Below are positions 26,011-35,777 of a DNA stretch of 64,000 bases, in pieces. This DNA comes from Pseudomonas massiliensis (GTDB lineage Bacteria > Pseudomonadota > Gammaproteobacteria > Pseudomonadales > Pseudomonadaceae). A model generated the notes under the pieces. It worked only from the letters and a program-made list of their open reading frames with translations, made no database searches and was not told the origin of the DNA. The number at the start of each line of letters is the position of its first letter. Position 1 is the first letter of the stretch. Location of the stretch: contig NZ_CCYK01000007.1 of assembly GCF_000826105.1 (NCBI RefSeq), forward strand, positions 682,001 through 746,000. The letters run 5' to 3'. Both the position numbers and the translations under genes were made by a program.

Positions 26011-26730
26011 CTAGAAGAGGGTACGCTGCGCCTTGATCATCACCATGCTGTCACAGGCCGGGTTATGGCCGGAGTAGGCCAGGCATTGCCCGCCGCTCAG
26101 GTCCGAGCTGCTGTAGACCAGGTTCAGGTCGACCCCCATGAGCGGGCGCGACACCTGCATCGACCAGTCGCTGTAGCCGTCGATCAACTGGCCGTCCCCC
26201 AATTCATAGGGCGAGCTCAAGCTGTAGTGGCTGACCTTGACGGACAGATCCATGCCTACCAGGGGCAATTGGCCGAGGTCGGCGAACAATGTACCCGAGC
26301 GGCTTCCTATCGCTTCGCTGTAGGCCGCGCCAAAGCGGCTTTCGAACAAACGCAGGCCGGCATACAGCTGATGGCTGTTGCCGTCCGCCACTTCAGGGCG
26401 GGTGTAACCGATCATGCCAAGCTCGTAGCCGAGGGCATTGTCGATCCGCTGCTTGTACCCCAGGTAGCTGTCCAGTTCGAAGCTGCTGTCCGGGCTCAGG
26501 CCAACGCTGGGCGACCATTGCCCGAAATACCAGCCGCTGTCGTGACTGATATCGATGCCGCCATGTACCGAGCCGACCGAGCCAGGCGCGACCAGCCCCT
26601 GGGCCATGCTGCGGTTGGGCGTGGTGCCGAGCTTGAGGTCGAAGTCTCCCCATTCCCGCTGCAGGGTCTGAGCGTTCAGGTGAGGCGCGGCCAATAGGCC
26701 GGCAGCCAGCATCAGGCTGGGTTTGAGCAT
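26011..26730 (-). CDS. TorF-family outer-membrane protein (putative porin)
   Basis: A 239-residue protein with a signal peptide (MLKPSLMLAAGLLAAPHLNA) and a predicted beta-barrel of alternating strands ending in a C-terminal Phe (QRTLF), the usual outer-membrane sorting signal. Motifs such as GSVHGGIDISHDSGWYFGQW match the Gcw_chp/TorF porin family. Substrate unknown. A single Cys pair (GGQCLAY, NPACDS) near the C terminus may form a disulfide. Confidence 0.85.
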   Translation of the reverse strand: MLKPSLMLAAGLLAAPHLNAQTLQREWGDFDLKLGTTPNRSMAQGLVAPGSVGSVHGGIDISHDSGWYFGQWSPSVGLSPDSSFELDSYLGYKQRIDNALGYELGMIGYTRPEVADGNSHQLYAGLRLFESRFGAAYSEAIGSRSGTLFADLGQLPLVGMDLSVKVSHYSLSSPYELGDGQLIDGYSDWSMQVSRPLMGVDLNLVYSSSDLSGGQCLAYSGHNPACDSMVMIKAQRTLF

Positions 26731-26974
26731 GGGTCACTCCTGTGCGAGGCGCGGGTGCTACGTCTGGTTCGCAACGGCACCGGTCGAGGCCGCCAGGCCC
26801 GGTTTAGACGGGGCAGAGGATAACGCTCAACACGGCTTGGCGCATGCCGCTCGTCGATTTGGCCGAAATGAGCTGAAGCGTTCAGCCTGGCCGGGGGTGA
26901 GTGAGGCGCGGGGATCAGCCATCGACGGCACTGTGCTGGGTTACACTATCGGCTTGTCAACGAAGGTATCGAAC

Positions 26975-27811
26975 ATGGCTTTGGTGGGTCGCTACAACAG
27001 CTTGCAAGTCGTCAAGCATACGGATTTCGGGCTTTACCTCGATGGCGGGGCTGATGGCGAGATCCTCTTGCCCAACCGCTACATACCCAAGGGCGTGCCT
27101 CACGAGGTCGAGGACTGGCTGAACGTATTCGTTTACCTGGACAGTGAAGACAAGCTCCTGGCGACCACCGAGAAGCCCAAGGTTCAGGTAGGCGAGTTCG
27201 CCAGCCTGAAGGTGGTCGAAATCAATTCCATCGGCATCTTCCTCGATTGGGGGCTGCCCAAGGACCTGCTACTGCCGTTCTCGGAAGAAAAGCGCCAGTT
27301 GCGCGCTGGCGAGTACTGCATCGTCCATGTGTTCCTGGACCGTCGCACCCGGCGCATCACCGCCAGCGCGAAGATCGACCGCTACCTGGACAAGACCCCG
27401 GCCAACTATCGGGAAGGTCAGGCAGTGAAAGTACTGGTGGCAGGGCAGACGGACCTGGGCTTCAACGCGGTCATCGAAAACACCCACTGGGGCCTGATCC
27501 ACAAGAACGAAGTGTTCAAGTTCCTGCGCAGCGGCATGCGTGAAACCGCCTACATCAAGGAAGTGAGGGCCGACGGCAAGATCGCGCTGAGCCTGCAGCC
27601 AGCGGGCCAGCAGGCCGTGGAAGGGCTGCAGGGGCAGATCCTTGCAGCCTTGCGCGAGGCCGGTGGCCAACTGCCGCTGAGCGACCGTACTGCGCCCGAG
27701 GTCATCGCCCAGCGTTTCGGGGTCAGCAAGGGCAATTTCAAGAAGGCCATCGGCGCGCTGTACAAGGCCGGTAAAATTCTTATCGAGGAAGAAGGCATCC
27801 GCCTGGCCTGA
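26975..27811 (+). CDS. CvfB-type S1 RNA-binding protein
   Basis: A 278-residue protein of the CvfB family: three S1-like OB folds (about residues 1-60, 70-130, 145-210) and a C-terminal winged helix (TAPEVIAQRFGVSKGNFKKA). In Staphylococcus CvfB affects virulence gene expression through RNA binding; in Pseudomonas the role is unknown. ATG at 26975 with AAGG upstream. Confidence 0.9.
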   Translation: MALVGRYNSLQVVKHTDFGLYLDGGADGEILLPNRYIPKGVPHEVEDWLNVFVYLDSEDKLLATTEKPKVQVGEFASLKVVEINSIGIFLDWGLPKDLLLPFSEEKRQLRAGEYCIVHVFLDRRTRRITASAKIDRYLDKTPANYREGQAVKVLVAGQTDLGFNAVIENTHWGLIHKNEVFKFLRSGMRETAYIKEVRADGKIALSLQPAGQQAVEGLQGQILAALREAGGQLPLSDRTAPEVIAQRFGVSKGNFKKAIGALYKAGKILIEEEGIRLA

Positions 27812-27891
27812 GTTGCCATCTGTCGGCAGCAGCGCGCCTTGCGAAAAAAAACTGCAACTCTCCAACGCAGCGGTGAGTCAACTCTTATGCC

Positions 27892-27910
27892 GATTGAAGT
27901 CATTTCAATC
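27892..27910 (+). promoter_or_regulatory. Inverted repeat upstream of the CsbD gene
   Basis: GATTGAA and TTCAATC form a perfect 7-5-7 inverted repeat 20 bp before the CsbD ATG. The position suggests an operator or a 5'-leader hairpin for a stress-induced gene. Confidence 0.45.
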
Positions 27911-27930
27911 ATCACTAAGGAGTACAGCTC

Positions 27931-28128
27931 ATGAGTGGCACTGGTGACAAAATCAAAGGCACTGCCAACGAAATCGCCGGTAAGGCCCGCCAGGAAATAG
28001 GCAAGGCGACTGGTAATACCGAAACCCAGGCCCGTGGTGCCGCCCAGGAAATCAAGGGCAAGGCGCAGCAGACCAAGGGCGACGTGAAGAATGCCGTGGA
28101 CGACGCGACCCGTACCGACAGAATGTAA
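27931..28128 (+). CDS. CsbD family general stress protein
   Basis: A 65-residue hydrophilic protein with the CsbD repeats (KIKGTANEIAGKARQEIGKA, EIKGKAQQTKGDVKNA). Family members are abundant, helical and stress-induced. AAGGAG lies nine bases upstream of the ATG. It stands alone between cvfB and the BrkB gene. Confidence 0.93.
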   Translation: MSGTGDKIKGTANEIAGKARQEIGKATGNTETQARGAAQEIKGKAQQTKGDVKNAVDDATRTDRM

Positions 28129-28173
28129 ACGCGTACAGGTCTTGTAGCGTTTGAATAAACTTTAGCGACACTA

Positions 28174-28199
28174 CAGCGGTCATCTCAGGATGGCCGCTG
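28174..28199 (+). terminator. Hairpin downstream of the CsbD gene
   Basis: CAGCGGTCATC (28174-28184) pairs with GATGGCCGCTG (28189-28199), one G-U in 11, with a 4-base loop TCAG. It lies 45 bp after the stop. No T run follows, so it is a terminator-like stem or an mRNA stabiliser. Confidence 0.5.
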
Positions 28200-28268
28200 T
28201 GCTATCTGCATGGCGATGAATGAAGGAACGGCCTGGCAAGGCCAAGGGGCAGACGACAGGAGCGCCAG

Positions 28269-29207
28269 ATGATCTTTCCGGACATGAAGAAACTTCCGCT
28301 CAGCAAGGTGCTGGTGCGCACGGTACAAGAATTCTCCAACGATGAAATGTCGACCTACGCCTCGGCGCTGGCGTACCAGATGCTGTTTTCATTGTTCCCC
28401 TTCCTGCTGTTCTTGATCGCGTTGATCGGTTTCCTGCACCTGCCGGACTTCTTCTCCTGGCTGCGCGAGCAGGCGACCCTGGTGCTGCCGCCCCAGGCCC
28501 TGGATTCGGTCAATCCCGTGATCGACCAGTTGCAGCAATCGAAGGGGGGGTTACTCTCCTTCGGTATCATCGCGGCGCTATGGACGGCCTCGGCGGCGGT
28601 TCGCTCGCTGATGAGCGCCATGAACGCCGCTTATGACGTGGCGGAGGGTCGCCCGGCCTGGAAGCGCCTTCCGCTTTCGGTGCTCTACACCGTCGGCCTG
28701 GCCGGCCTGCTGCTCTGTGCGGCGGCGCTGATGGTGCTCGGCCCACAGGTGATGAACTGGATCGCCGGACAGATCGGCCTGGAAAGCATCACGGTCACCA
28801 TCTGGACCATCGCCCGCTGGCCTCTGGTGGTGATACTGCTGATGCTGGTAGTGGCGCTGATGTACTACCTGATGCCCGACGTCGACCAGCGTTTCCGCTT
28901 CCTGACACCCGGCGCGGTGCTGGCGGTAGTGGTGTGGATCCTGGCGTCCGTGGGCTTTGCTTTCTATGTGACCAACTTTGCCGACTACAATGCCATGTAC
29001 GGCAGCATCGGCGCGATCATCATCCTGCTGCTGTACTTCTACATCTCCTCGGCGGTGTTGTTGCTCGGTGCCGAGATGAACGCAGTGATCGAACACATGT
29101 CCGCCGAAGGCAAGGACAAGGGTGAGAAAGCCCCGGGTGAACCCTCCGAAGGCAGCGCAGAAGACCGCGCCGGGCTGGGGGGAGGCAAAGCCGAAGCGAG
29201 CCAGTGA
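28269..29207 (+). CDS. YihY/BrkB-family inner-membrane protein
   Basis: A 312-residue protein with about six hydrophobic spans, the YihY/BrkB layout, beginning [20 protein letters not shown] at residue 26. The tail ([19 protein letters not shown]) is hydrophilic and disordered. Despite the old name 'ribonuclease BN', it is a membrane protein of unknown transport or envelope role. Followed seven bases later by a peptide deformylase gene. Confidence 0.92.
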   Translation: MIFPDMKKLPLSKVLVRTVQEFSNDEMSTYASALAYQMLFSLFPFLLFLIALIGFLHLPDFFSWLREQATLVLPPQALDSVNPVIDQLQQSKGGLLSFGIIAALWTASAAVRSLMSAMNAAYDVAEGRPAWKRLPLSVLYTVGLAGLLLCAAALMVLGPQVMNWIAGQIGLESITVTIWTIARWPLVVILLMLVVALMYYLMPDVDQRFRFLTPGAVLAVVVWILASVGFAFYVTNFADYNAMYGSIGAIIILLLYFYISSAVLLLGAEMNAVIEHMSAEGKDKGEKAPGEPSEGSAEDRAGLGGGKAEASQ

Positions 29208-29214
29208 GGTCCAT

Positions 29215-29742
29215 ATGCTCCGGGACATTCTCAAGATGGGCGACGAGCGCCTGCTGCGGGTGGCCCCTCCGGTGCCGGAGGGGCTGCTGGGCAGTCATGA
29301 GCTGGACGAACTCATCGCCGACATGTTTTCCACCATGCAGGCCGCGGGCGGCGTGGGCCTGGCGGCCCCGCAGATAGGTGTGGACCTGCAGGTGGTGGTG
29401 TTCGGTTTCGACCACAGCCAGCGCTATCCCAGTGCCGCCGCGGTGGAGCGTACCGTGTTGCTCAACCCCTTGATCACGCCCCTGAGCCCGGAGCTCGAGG
29501 ACGGTTGGGAAGGGTGCCTGTCGGTTCCCGGGCTGCGCGGCATGGTGGCTCGCTACAAGCACATCCGCTATGAAGGCATCGATGCCCGGGGCAAGGCCAT
29601 TCAGCGGGTAGCCCATGATTTCCACGCGCGGGTGGTGCAGCACGAATGCGATCACCTGATTGGCCGGCTGTACCCCTCGCGAATTACCGATTTCAGTCGT
29701 TTTGGCTATACCAGCGTGTTGTTTCCGGAGTTGGGGGCCTGA
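29215..29742 (+). CDS. Peptide deformylase (second-type Def)
   Basis: A 175-residue metallo-deformylase that removes the formyl group from nascent proteins. All three motifs are present: [21 protein letters not shown] and QHECDHLIG (metal Cys plus two His). Its context, next to BrkB rather than fmt/smf, suggests an additional paralogue rather than the housekeeping Def. The ATG at 29215 is preceded by GAGG. Confidence 0.93.
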   Translation: MLRDILKMGDERLLRVAPPVPEGLLGSHELDELIADMFSTMQAAGGVGLAAPQIGVDLQVVVFGFDHSQRYPSAAAVERTVLLNPLITPLSPELEDGWEGCLSVPGLRGMVARYKHIRYEGIDARGKAIQRVAHDFHARVVQHECDHLIGRLYPSRITDFSRFGYTSVLFPELGA

Positions 29743-29753
29743 GGGGGCGATTC

Positions 29754-29803
29754 CCCAGCTGGCGCCGGGTCCCACAGGTGGGAGGTAGCGAAGCTACCGA
29801 ATG
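29754..29803. repeat. REP-like palindromic pair
   Basis: CCCCAGCTGGCGCCGGGTCC (29754 onward) is followed by GGTGGGAGGTAGCGAAGCTA and CCGAATG. Same two palindromic cores as the 54.5-kb array, in one copy. It fills the convergent gap between the deformylase and alkB. Confidence 0.7.
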
Positions 29804-29834
29804 CTCCGATTCAAGCCGATGCCCGTGAAGATGA

Positions 29835-30494
29835 CTAAGCGGTAACTTTACGAAACGTCAGGTTCAGGCGCCTGTTCCCCACCAGGGGGTGCTCTCCGGC
29901 CTTGACAGGTGAAACCCCATGAAACCGCAGGCGGTCTTCGCCTCCCCATACCACCACATCCCCGTGCTGCAGGTGATACCGGGTCACCGGGTCATTGCGT
30001 TTGTGGCCGCCGAACAGGAAAACCGCCGGTAGGCCCAGGGACACCGAAACGATGGGCGCGGCGAGGTCCTGCTCATCCTTGTCCTGATGCAGTGACAGCC
30101 GGGCACCCGGGGCATAGGCATTGATCAGGCAAGCATCCGGTTCGAAGGGGGGATAGCCAGCGGTAATGGCCGCACTTGCTGCCAGGGTCGCGAACACCTC
30201 CGGCAGAGGCGGCCAAGGGGCTCGGGTGAGCGGGTCCAAAGGGCTGTAACGGTAGCCACTCAGATCGCTGGCCCAGCCGAGGCGGCCGCAATTGGTCATT
30301 GCCACCGACATGGTGAACCCGCCAGGGGTCACCAGGTGGCGAAAGGGGCTCTCGGCCTGTACGGCCTCGATGGCCGCCAGCAGCTCGGCGGCCTGCTCGA
30401 AGGCGAAGCCTTCAAGAAGCCAGGCCCCCGGACCCAGTTGGCGCCGCTCACCCGTCGAGCGTGGCTGGTCGGCGAACAGGTCCAGGGTGAACAC
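29835..30494 (-). CDS. alkB: AlkB-type DNA oxidative demethylase
   Basis: A 219-residue Fe(II)/2-oxoglutarate dioxygenase that repairs 1-methyladenine and 3-methylcytosine. The iron triad is in RLSLHQDKDEQDL (His-x-Asp) and RLRFHGVSPV (distal His); the 2-oxoglutarate Arg motif is RLNLTFRKV. Start is GTG at 30494, three bases after the stop of the upstream ABC exporter gene, so the two are coupled. No Ada gene is near. Confidence 0.94.
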   Translation of the reverse strand: MFTLDLFADQPRSTGERRQLGPGAWLLEGFAFEQAAELLAAIEAVQAESPFRHLVTPGGFTMSVAMTNCGRLGWASDLSGYRYSPLDPLTRAPWPPLPEVFATLAASAAITAGYPPFEPDACLINAYAPGARLSLHQDKDEQDLAAPIVSVSLGLPAVFLFGGHKRNDPVTRYHLQHGDVVVWGGEDRLRFHGVSPVKAGEHPLVGNRRLNLTFRKVTA

Positions 30495-30497
30495 GGC

Positions 30498-32330
30498 TCA
30501 GTCTACTCCGACGAAGCCACCGGTCTGGTGACGCCACAGGCGCGAGTACAGGCCTTTGTGGGCAAGCAGCTCGCTGTGGGTGCCGACTTCTACCACGCGG
30601 CCTTTGTCCATCACCACCAGGCGGTCCATCTTGGCGATGGTCGACAGGCGGTGGGCGATGGCGATCACGGTCTTGCCTTCCATCAGGGTTTCCAGGCTTT
30701 CCTGGATGGCGGCCTCCACCTCCGAATCGAGCGCCGAGGTGGCTTCGTCCATGATCAGGATGGGCGCGTTCTTCAACAGTACCCGGGCAATGGCAATGCG
30801 CTGGCGCTGGCCGCCGGACAGCTTCACGCCGCGCTCACCTACGTGGGCATCCAGGCCAGTGCGGCCCTGAGCGTCGGTGAGGTAGGGCAGGAACTCGTCC
30901 GCCTTGGCCTTGTGCACCGCTTCCCAAAGCTCTTCCTCAGTGGCGCCGGGACGGCCGTATAGCAGGTTGTCGCGGATGGACCGGTGGAGCAGGGCGGTAT
31001 CCTGGGTAATCAGGCCGATCTGCTCGCGCAGGCTTTCCTGGCGGACCTGGGCGATGTCCTGGCCATCGATGAGGATACGCCCGCTTTCCAGGTCGTACAG
31101 CCGTAGCAGCAGGTTGACCACCGTGGACTTGCCCGCGCCGGACGGCCCGATCAGGCCAATGTTTTCCCCAGGGGCGATCTCCAGATCCAGGCCGCTGATG
31201 ACCCGGCCTACCTTGCCGTAGTGGAACTCCGCCGCCTCGAACCGGACACCGCCACGCTCGACTTTCAGTTCCGGTGCGTTGGGCAGGTCGGTGACGCTCA
31301 AGGGCTGGGCGATGGTCTGCAGGCCGTCCTGCACCATGCCGACGTTTTCGAAAATGCCATTGACCACCCACATGATCCAGCCTGACATGTTCACGATGCG
31401 GATCACCAGGCCGGTGGCCAGGGCAATGGCGCCGACGGTGAGCAGGCCCTGGGTCCACAGCCACAGGGCCAGGCCGGTGGTACCTACGATCAGCAGCCCA
31501 TTGAGGGCAGTGATGACCACGTCCATGCTGGTGATCACCCGGCTGGCCAGCTGGGTCTTTTCCGTCTGGTCGCTGATCGCCTCGCGGGCGTACTGATGCT
31601 CGAGGTTGGTGTGGGCGAACAGCTTGAGGGTAGTGATATTGGTATAGCCGTCAACGATCCGCCCCATCAGGTTCGAGCGTGCGTCCGATGACACCACGGA
31701 GCGTTCCTTGACCCGTGGCACGAAGTACCAGAGCGAAATGACATAGGCCAGGATCCACAGGATCAGCGGCACCATCAGCCGCCAGTCGCTCTCGGCGAAG
31801 AGCACCAGCGAGCTCACCGCGTAGATGGTGACATGCCAGAGAGCATCCACGGCTTGTACCGCGGAATCGCGCAGGGAATTGCCCGTTTGCATGATGCGGG
31901 TGGCGATGCGGCCGGCGAAGTCGTTCTGGAAGAAGTTCATGCTCTGCTTGAGCACATGGCTATGATTCTGCCAGCGGATCATGCTGGTCATGCCCGGGGA
32001 GATGGTCTGGTGCACCAGCAAGTCGTGCAGGCACACGAAAACCGGACGGATGATCATGGCCACCACGAGCATCCAGGTCAGCACGCCCCAATGCTCGGCG
32101 AAGAATCGATCGGCCGGTGTGCTGTTGACCATGTCGATGATGTCGCTCAGGTAACTGAACAGCGCGACTTCGATCAGCGCGGCGATCAGGCCCACCACCA
32201 GCAGCGCAGCGAAGCTTGGCCAGACCTGGCGCAGGTAGTAGAGGTAGAACGCGGTGACCTTGCTCGGGGGCGCGTCGGTGGGCGCTTCGCGGAATACATC
32301 GATCCACTGCTCGAAACGGCGAAACAGCAT
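30498..32330 (-). CDS. ABC exporter, fused membrane and ATPase domains (MsbA-like)
   Basis: A 610-residue half-transporter: six spans in residues about 35-330, then an ATPase domain with Walker A (GLIGPSGAGKSTVVNLLLRL), signature (VKLSGGQRQRIAIARVLL) and Walker B (PILIMDEATSALDSE). It forms a homodimeric exporter of lipid, drug or peptide; the substrate is unknown. It heads a two-gene unit with alkB. Confidence 0.93.
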   Translation of the reverse strand: MLFRRFEQWIDVFREAPTDAPPSKVTAFYLYYLRQVWPSFAALLVVGLIAALIEVALFSYLSDIIDMVNSTPADRFFAEHWGVLTWMLVVAMIIRPVFVCLHDLLVHQTISPGMTSMIRWQNHSHVLKQSMNFFQNDFAGRIATRIMQTGNSLRDSAVQAVDALWHVTIYAVSSLVLFAESDWRLMVPLILWILAYVISLWYFVPRVKERSVVSSDARSNLMGRIVDGYTNITTLKLFAHTNLEHQYAREAISDQTEKTQLASRVITSMDVVITALNGLLIVGTTGLALWLWTQGLLTVGAIALATGLVIRIVNMSGWIMWVVNGIFENVGMVQDGLQTIAQPLSVTDLPNAPELKVERGGVRFEAAEFHYGKVGRVISGLDLEIAPGENIGLIGPSGAGKSTVVNLLLRLYDLESGRILIDGQDIAQVRQESLREQIGLITQDTALLHRSIRDNLLYGRPGATEEELWEAVHKAKADEFLPYLTDAQGRTGLDAHVGERGVKLSGGQRQRIAIARVLLKNAPILIMDEATSALDSEVEAAIQESLETLMEGKTVIAIAHRLSTIAKMDRLVVMDKGRVVEVGTHSELLAHKGLYSRLWRHQTGGFVGVD

Positions 32331-32384
32331 GGGCTTGCCCTCCTGTCTGGTAAGCCGCCCGGGGGCCGGGCGGTGTAACTCGGG

Positions 32385-32948
32385 TCAGTCGATGCGCTTG
32401 GCGGACTTGATCATCACTGGATTGGACGGCACGTTCTGCATGCCGTTGCGCGTGGTGGTCGGGCTGCTCACGATATTGGTAACCACATCCATGCCCTTGA
32501 CCACCTTGCCGAACACGGCGTAGCCGAAGTCGCGGGCGCCGTGGTCGAGGAAGGCGTTGTCATTCACGTTGATGAAGAACTGGCTGGTGGCCGAATCCAC
32601 CGCGGAGGTCCGGGCCATGGCGAGGGTACCGGTGAGGTTCTTCAAGCCGTTGTCCGCTTCGTTTTTGATCGGTGCCTCGGTGGGCTTCTCGTTGAGGTTG
32701 CGGTCGTAGCCGCCGCCCTGAACCATGAAGCCCGGGATCACCCGATGAAACTGAGTGCCGTTGTATAAGCCCTTGTCCACGTACATCAGGAAGTTCCTGG
32801 TGCTGATGGGCGCCTTTTCGGCGTCCAGTTCCACCTCGATCTGGCCCATGTCGGTGTCGAGCAACACATGAGGTTTAGTGGCGGGAGCCGCCTGCAGAGC
32901 AGTGGCGAGCAAGACAGTGCTCAGGGTGAGCAGGATACGTTCGAGCAT
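32385..32948 (-). CDS. Periplasmic peptidyl-prolyl cis-trans isomerase (cyclophilin, PpiA-like)
   Basis: A 187-residue cyclophilin with a signal peptide ([20 protein letters not shown]). The active-site Arg is in [30 protein letters not shown] and [16 protein letters not shown] are typical. It assists folding of exported proteins. ATG at 32948; the longer open frame upstream lacks homology. The ABC exporter gene lies 54 bp downstream on the same strand. Confidence 0.93.
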   Translation of the reverse strand: MLERILLTLSTVLLATALQAAPATKPHVLLDTDMGQIEVELDAEKAPISTRNFLMYVDKGLYNGTQFHRVIPGFMVQGGGYDRNLNEKPTEAPIKNEADNGLKNLTGTLAMARTSAVDSATSQFFINVNDNAFLDHGARDFGYAVFGKVVKGMDVVTNIVSSPTTTRNGMQNVPSNPVMIKSAKRID

Positions 32949-33141
32949 GGTGCTTGGAATCCTTCGGTGACGTTGGCATGGCCCATCGCAGGACACGACA
33001 GGCGCATAACAGGGTACCGGAAACGCCGCCGGTCGCCAGCAAAGGTGGCTGCGGCGGCCCTGCGCATTGGTATGGACATACAGGTGGCGCCCGGTGTTCC
33101 GCCGGATTGGCCGCGGGCTCCGCGCTGAGAAGAGGACGCCC

Positions 33142-34065
33142 TCAGGCTTTGCCCTCGGCGGGGGCATGCGTCTCCAGGCAGGCGATGTCGAAGCGGCGCA
33201 GAAGCTCCACCAGGATCTGGGTGGCCGGGCCAAGCGGCTTTTCCTTGCTCGAGTACAGGTAGAACGCCGGCTGGCGGCTGCCGCCCTGTTCCAGTGGCAA
33301 GGGCTTGAGTGACCCTTCGCGCAGCTCCCGCCCAATCATGTGCCGCGGCAACCAGGCGAAGCCCAGGCCACTGCTGACGAAACTGGCGGCGGTCGCCAGG
33401 CTGCCCACGGTCCAGCGCTGTTCCGACCCCAGCCAGCCCACGTCCCTTGGCTGCTGGCGGCCGGAGTCACGGATCACCACTTGCAACTGGTTCTCCAGGT
33501 CCTGGAAGGTCAGCGGCCGATTCATGCCATGGAGAGCATGATCGGGGTGGGCCACGGCCACGAATTCCACCCTGCTCATTTCTGTGCCTAGGTAGCCTGG
33601 AATGCTGAAGCCGCTGATGGCCAGGTCCGCCAGGCCTTCGAGCAGCACCTCTTCCACGCCAGAGAGCACTTCCTCACGCAAGCGCACACGGCAACCCCGG
33701 CTTTGCGGCATGAATTCACTAAGTGCCCGGACCAGCCTGGCGTTGGGGTAGGCTGCATCCACCACCAGTCGCACCTCCGCTTCCCAGCCTTGTTCCATGT
33801 GCTGGGCCAGGTCTTCAAGCTGGCTGGCCTGCTTCACCAGTTGGCGCGACCGTCGCAGCAGTACGGCGCCGGCATCGGTGAGCACGGCCTTGCGACCATC
33901 GATACGCAGCAAGGGAACCCCGAGCTGCTCCTGCATTCGCCCTACGGTGTAGCTGACCGAGGACTGGGAGCGGTGGAGTGCCTGGGCGGCCTGGGCAAAG
34001 CCGCCGTGATCGACGACGGCCTGCAAGGTTCGCCATTGGTCTAGGGTGACGCGGGGCGCTTTCAT
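33142..34065 (-). CDS. LysR-family regulator divergent from azoreductase
   Basis: A 307-residue LTTR; helix-turn-helix in residues about 7-66 ([20 protein letters not shown]). Full-length effector domain. It faces the azoR-like gene across 132 bp, the classic LTTR-target arrangement, so it probably controls that gene. Confidence 0.92.
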   Translation of the reverse strand: MKAPRVTLDQWRTLQAVVDHGGFAQAAQALHRSQSSVSYTVGRMQEQLGVPLLRIDGRKAVLTDAGAVLLRRSRQLVKQASQLEDLAQHMEQGWEAEVRLVVDAAYPNARLVRALSEFMPQSRGCRVRLREEVLSGVEEVLLEGLADLAISGFSIPGYLGTEMSRVEFVAVAHPDHALHGMNRPLTFQDLENQLQVVIRDSGRQQPRDVGWLGSEQRWTVGSLATAASFVSSGLGFAWLPRHMIGRELREGSLKPLPLEQGGSRQPAFYLYSSKEKPLGPATQILVELLRRFDIACLETHAPAEGKA

Positions 34066-34101
34066 GGTTTCGGCTCTAAGGTTAGATAAGCCATGTTGAT
34101 C

Positions 34102-34120
34102 ATTAAATTCGATTATTAAT
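34102..34120. promoter_or_regulatory. Candidate LysR-type operator between lysR and azoR
   Basis: ATTAA (34102-34106) and TTAAT (34116-34120) form a 5-9-5 inverted repeat in a strongly AT-rich stretch, compatible with the T-N11-A rule for LTTRs. It lies midway between the two divergent starts. Confidence 0.35.
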
Positions 34121-34197
34121 AGCGGTTTATTGCGCTTTTATATCGATTATGTGCTGGTTAATCTAGCGCCATTCCAACACATCTCTAGGAGTTCAAC

Positions 34198-34797
34198 ATG
34201 TCCCGCGTCCAAGTGATCGAAAGCAGCGCCCGCCAGGAAGGTTCGGTATCCCGCGAACTGACCCAAGCCTTCATCGCCCAATGGAAGGCTGCGCATCCCC
34301 AAGACATCGTGCAGGTCCGCGACCTGGCGAGCGCGCCTGTACCTCATCTGGATGCCACCCTGCTCGGTGGCTGGATGAAACCTGAAGCCGAGCGCAGCGC
34401 CGAGGAAGCCGCGGCAATGGCACGCTCCAACGAGCTGACCGAGGAAGTGCTGGCCGCCGACGTGCTCGTCCTGGCCGCGCCCATGTACAACTTCGCCATC
34501 CCCAGCACCCTCAAGGCCTGGCTGGACCACGTGCTGCGCGCTGGGGTGACTTTCAAGTACACCGCCACCGGCCCTGAAGGCCTGCTCACCGGCAAGCGGG
34601 CCTACGTACTTACCGCCCGCGGCGGCATCCATGCCGGTGCCGCCAGCGACCACCAGGAGCCCTACCTGCGTCAGGTGCTGGCCTTCATCGGGATAACCGA
34701 CGTTACCTTCATCCATGCCGAAGGCCTGAACATGGGCGGCGATTTCCTGGAGAAGGGCCTGGCCCAGGCACGCGCCGCGCTGGCCGAGGTGGCCTGA
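34198..34797 (+). CDS. azoR: FMN-dependent NADH-azoreductase
   Basis: A 199-residue flavodoxin-like quinone/azo reductase. Family marks: N-terminal VIESSARQEGSVSRELTQAF (FMN phosphate loop), LAAPMYNFAIPSTLKAWLDH, and YVLTARGGIHAG. It reduces quinones and azo compounds with NADH, probably against oxidative or electrophile stress. AGGAG precedes the ATG. The EamA exporter follows after 41 bp. Confidence 0.93.
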   Translation: MSRVQVIESSARQEGSVSRELTQAFIAQWKAAHPQDIVQVRDLASAPVPHLDATLLGGWMKPEAERSAEEAAAMARSNELTEEVLAADVLVLAAPMYNFAIPSTLKAWLDHVLRAGVTFKYTATGPEGLLTGKRAYVLTARGGIHAGAASDHQEPYLRQVLAFIGITDVTFIHAEGLNMGGDFLEKGLAQARAALAEVA

Positions 34798-34838
34798 TGT
34801 GCTAGGGTGGCGCGCCCTTTCGCCTGCTCTTCGCGCCC

Positions 34839-35693
34839 ATGCCCTATCTACTGATCGTCACCCTTGTCCAAGCGTTCTCCTTCAGCCTGATCGGTGAATA
34901 CCTTGCCGGTCAGGTGGACAGCTATTTCGCCGTGCTCGCTCGAGTACTGATCGCCGGCCTGGTGTTCCTGCCCCTGACCCGGTGGCGTGGGCTATCCGCT
35001 CGCTTCGTGCGGCGGATGCTGCTGATAGGCGCGCTACAGTTCGGCGTGACCTACGTCTGCCTGTACCTGAGTTTCCGCGTGCTGACCGTGCCTGAAGTGT
35101 TGCTGTTCACCATCCTTACCCCCGTGCACGTCACCTTGCTCCAGGACGCCTTGGAACGCCGCTTCAATGGCTGGGCCCTGCTTGCCGCGCTGGTGGCCGT
35201 GGCGGGTGCCGCGGTGATTCGCTTCGATGGCATCAGCGGTCATTTCCTGCTGGGCTTTGTGCTGCTGCAGGTCGCAAACCTCACCTACGCCGCCGGGCAA
35301 GTGCTCTATAAACGGCTCATGGCGCGGCATCCGCTTGCAGGACCGCAATATCATGGGTTTGGCTATTTTTTCCTGGGTGCCTTGCTGGTGGCCCTGCCAG
35401 CCTACCTGGCCTTCGGCAACCTGGCCCGATTCCCGGCGCAGCCATTGCAGTGGGGTGTGTTGCTGTTCCTCGGGCTGGTCGCGACAGCCTTCGGCATGTA
35501 CGCCTGGAACAAGGGCGCCAGCCTGGTGCCGGCCGCCACCCTGGCGGTAATGAACAACCTGCACGTGCCGGTTGGCCTGTCGCTCAACCTGATGATCTGG
35601 AACCACCAGGAGCCCTTGGGCCGGCTGGCCCTGGGCGGCGGCATCATCCTGGCCTCGGTGTGGATCAGCCGACGCGGACGAGCCCGTGGCTGA
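34839..35693 (+). CDS. EamA-family (DMT) transporter
   Basis: A 284-residue protein with about ten spans arranged as two EamA repeats, starting MPYLLIVTLVQAFSFSLIGE. It resembles the carboxylate/amino-acid/amine exporter group of pseudomonads. Possibly co-transcribed with azoR. Substrate unknown. Confidence 0.88.
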   Translation: MPYLLIVTLVQAFSFSLIGEYLAGQVDSYFAVLARVLIAGLVFLPLTRWRGLSARFVRRMLLIGALQFGVTYVCLYLSFRVLTVPEVLLFTILTPVHVTLLQDALERRFNGWALLAALVAVAGAAVIRFDGISGHFLLGFVLLQVANLTYAAGQVLYKRLMARHPLAGPQYHGFGYFFLGALLVALPAYLAFGNLARFPAQPLQWGVLLFLGLVATAFGMYAWNKGASLVPAATLAVMNNLHVPVGLSLNLMIWNHQEPLGRLALGGGIILASVWISRRGRARG

Positions 35694-35777
35694 CCGCCGA
35701 GGCGGCCATCGCTCGCTTGTCAGGCCCGGCTCCGCTACCCTATGCAGTCGTTCCAGGTTCCCTTCGAGGTAGTACCC

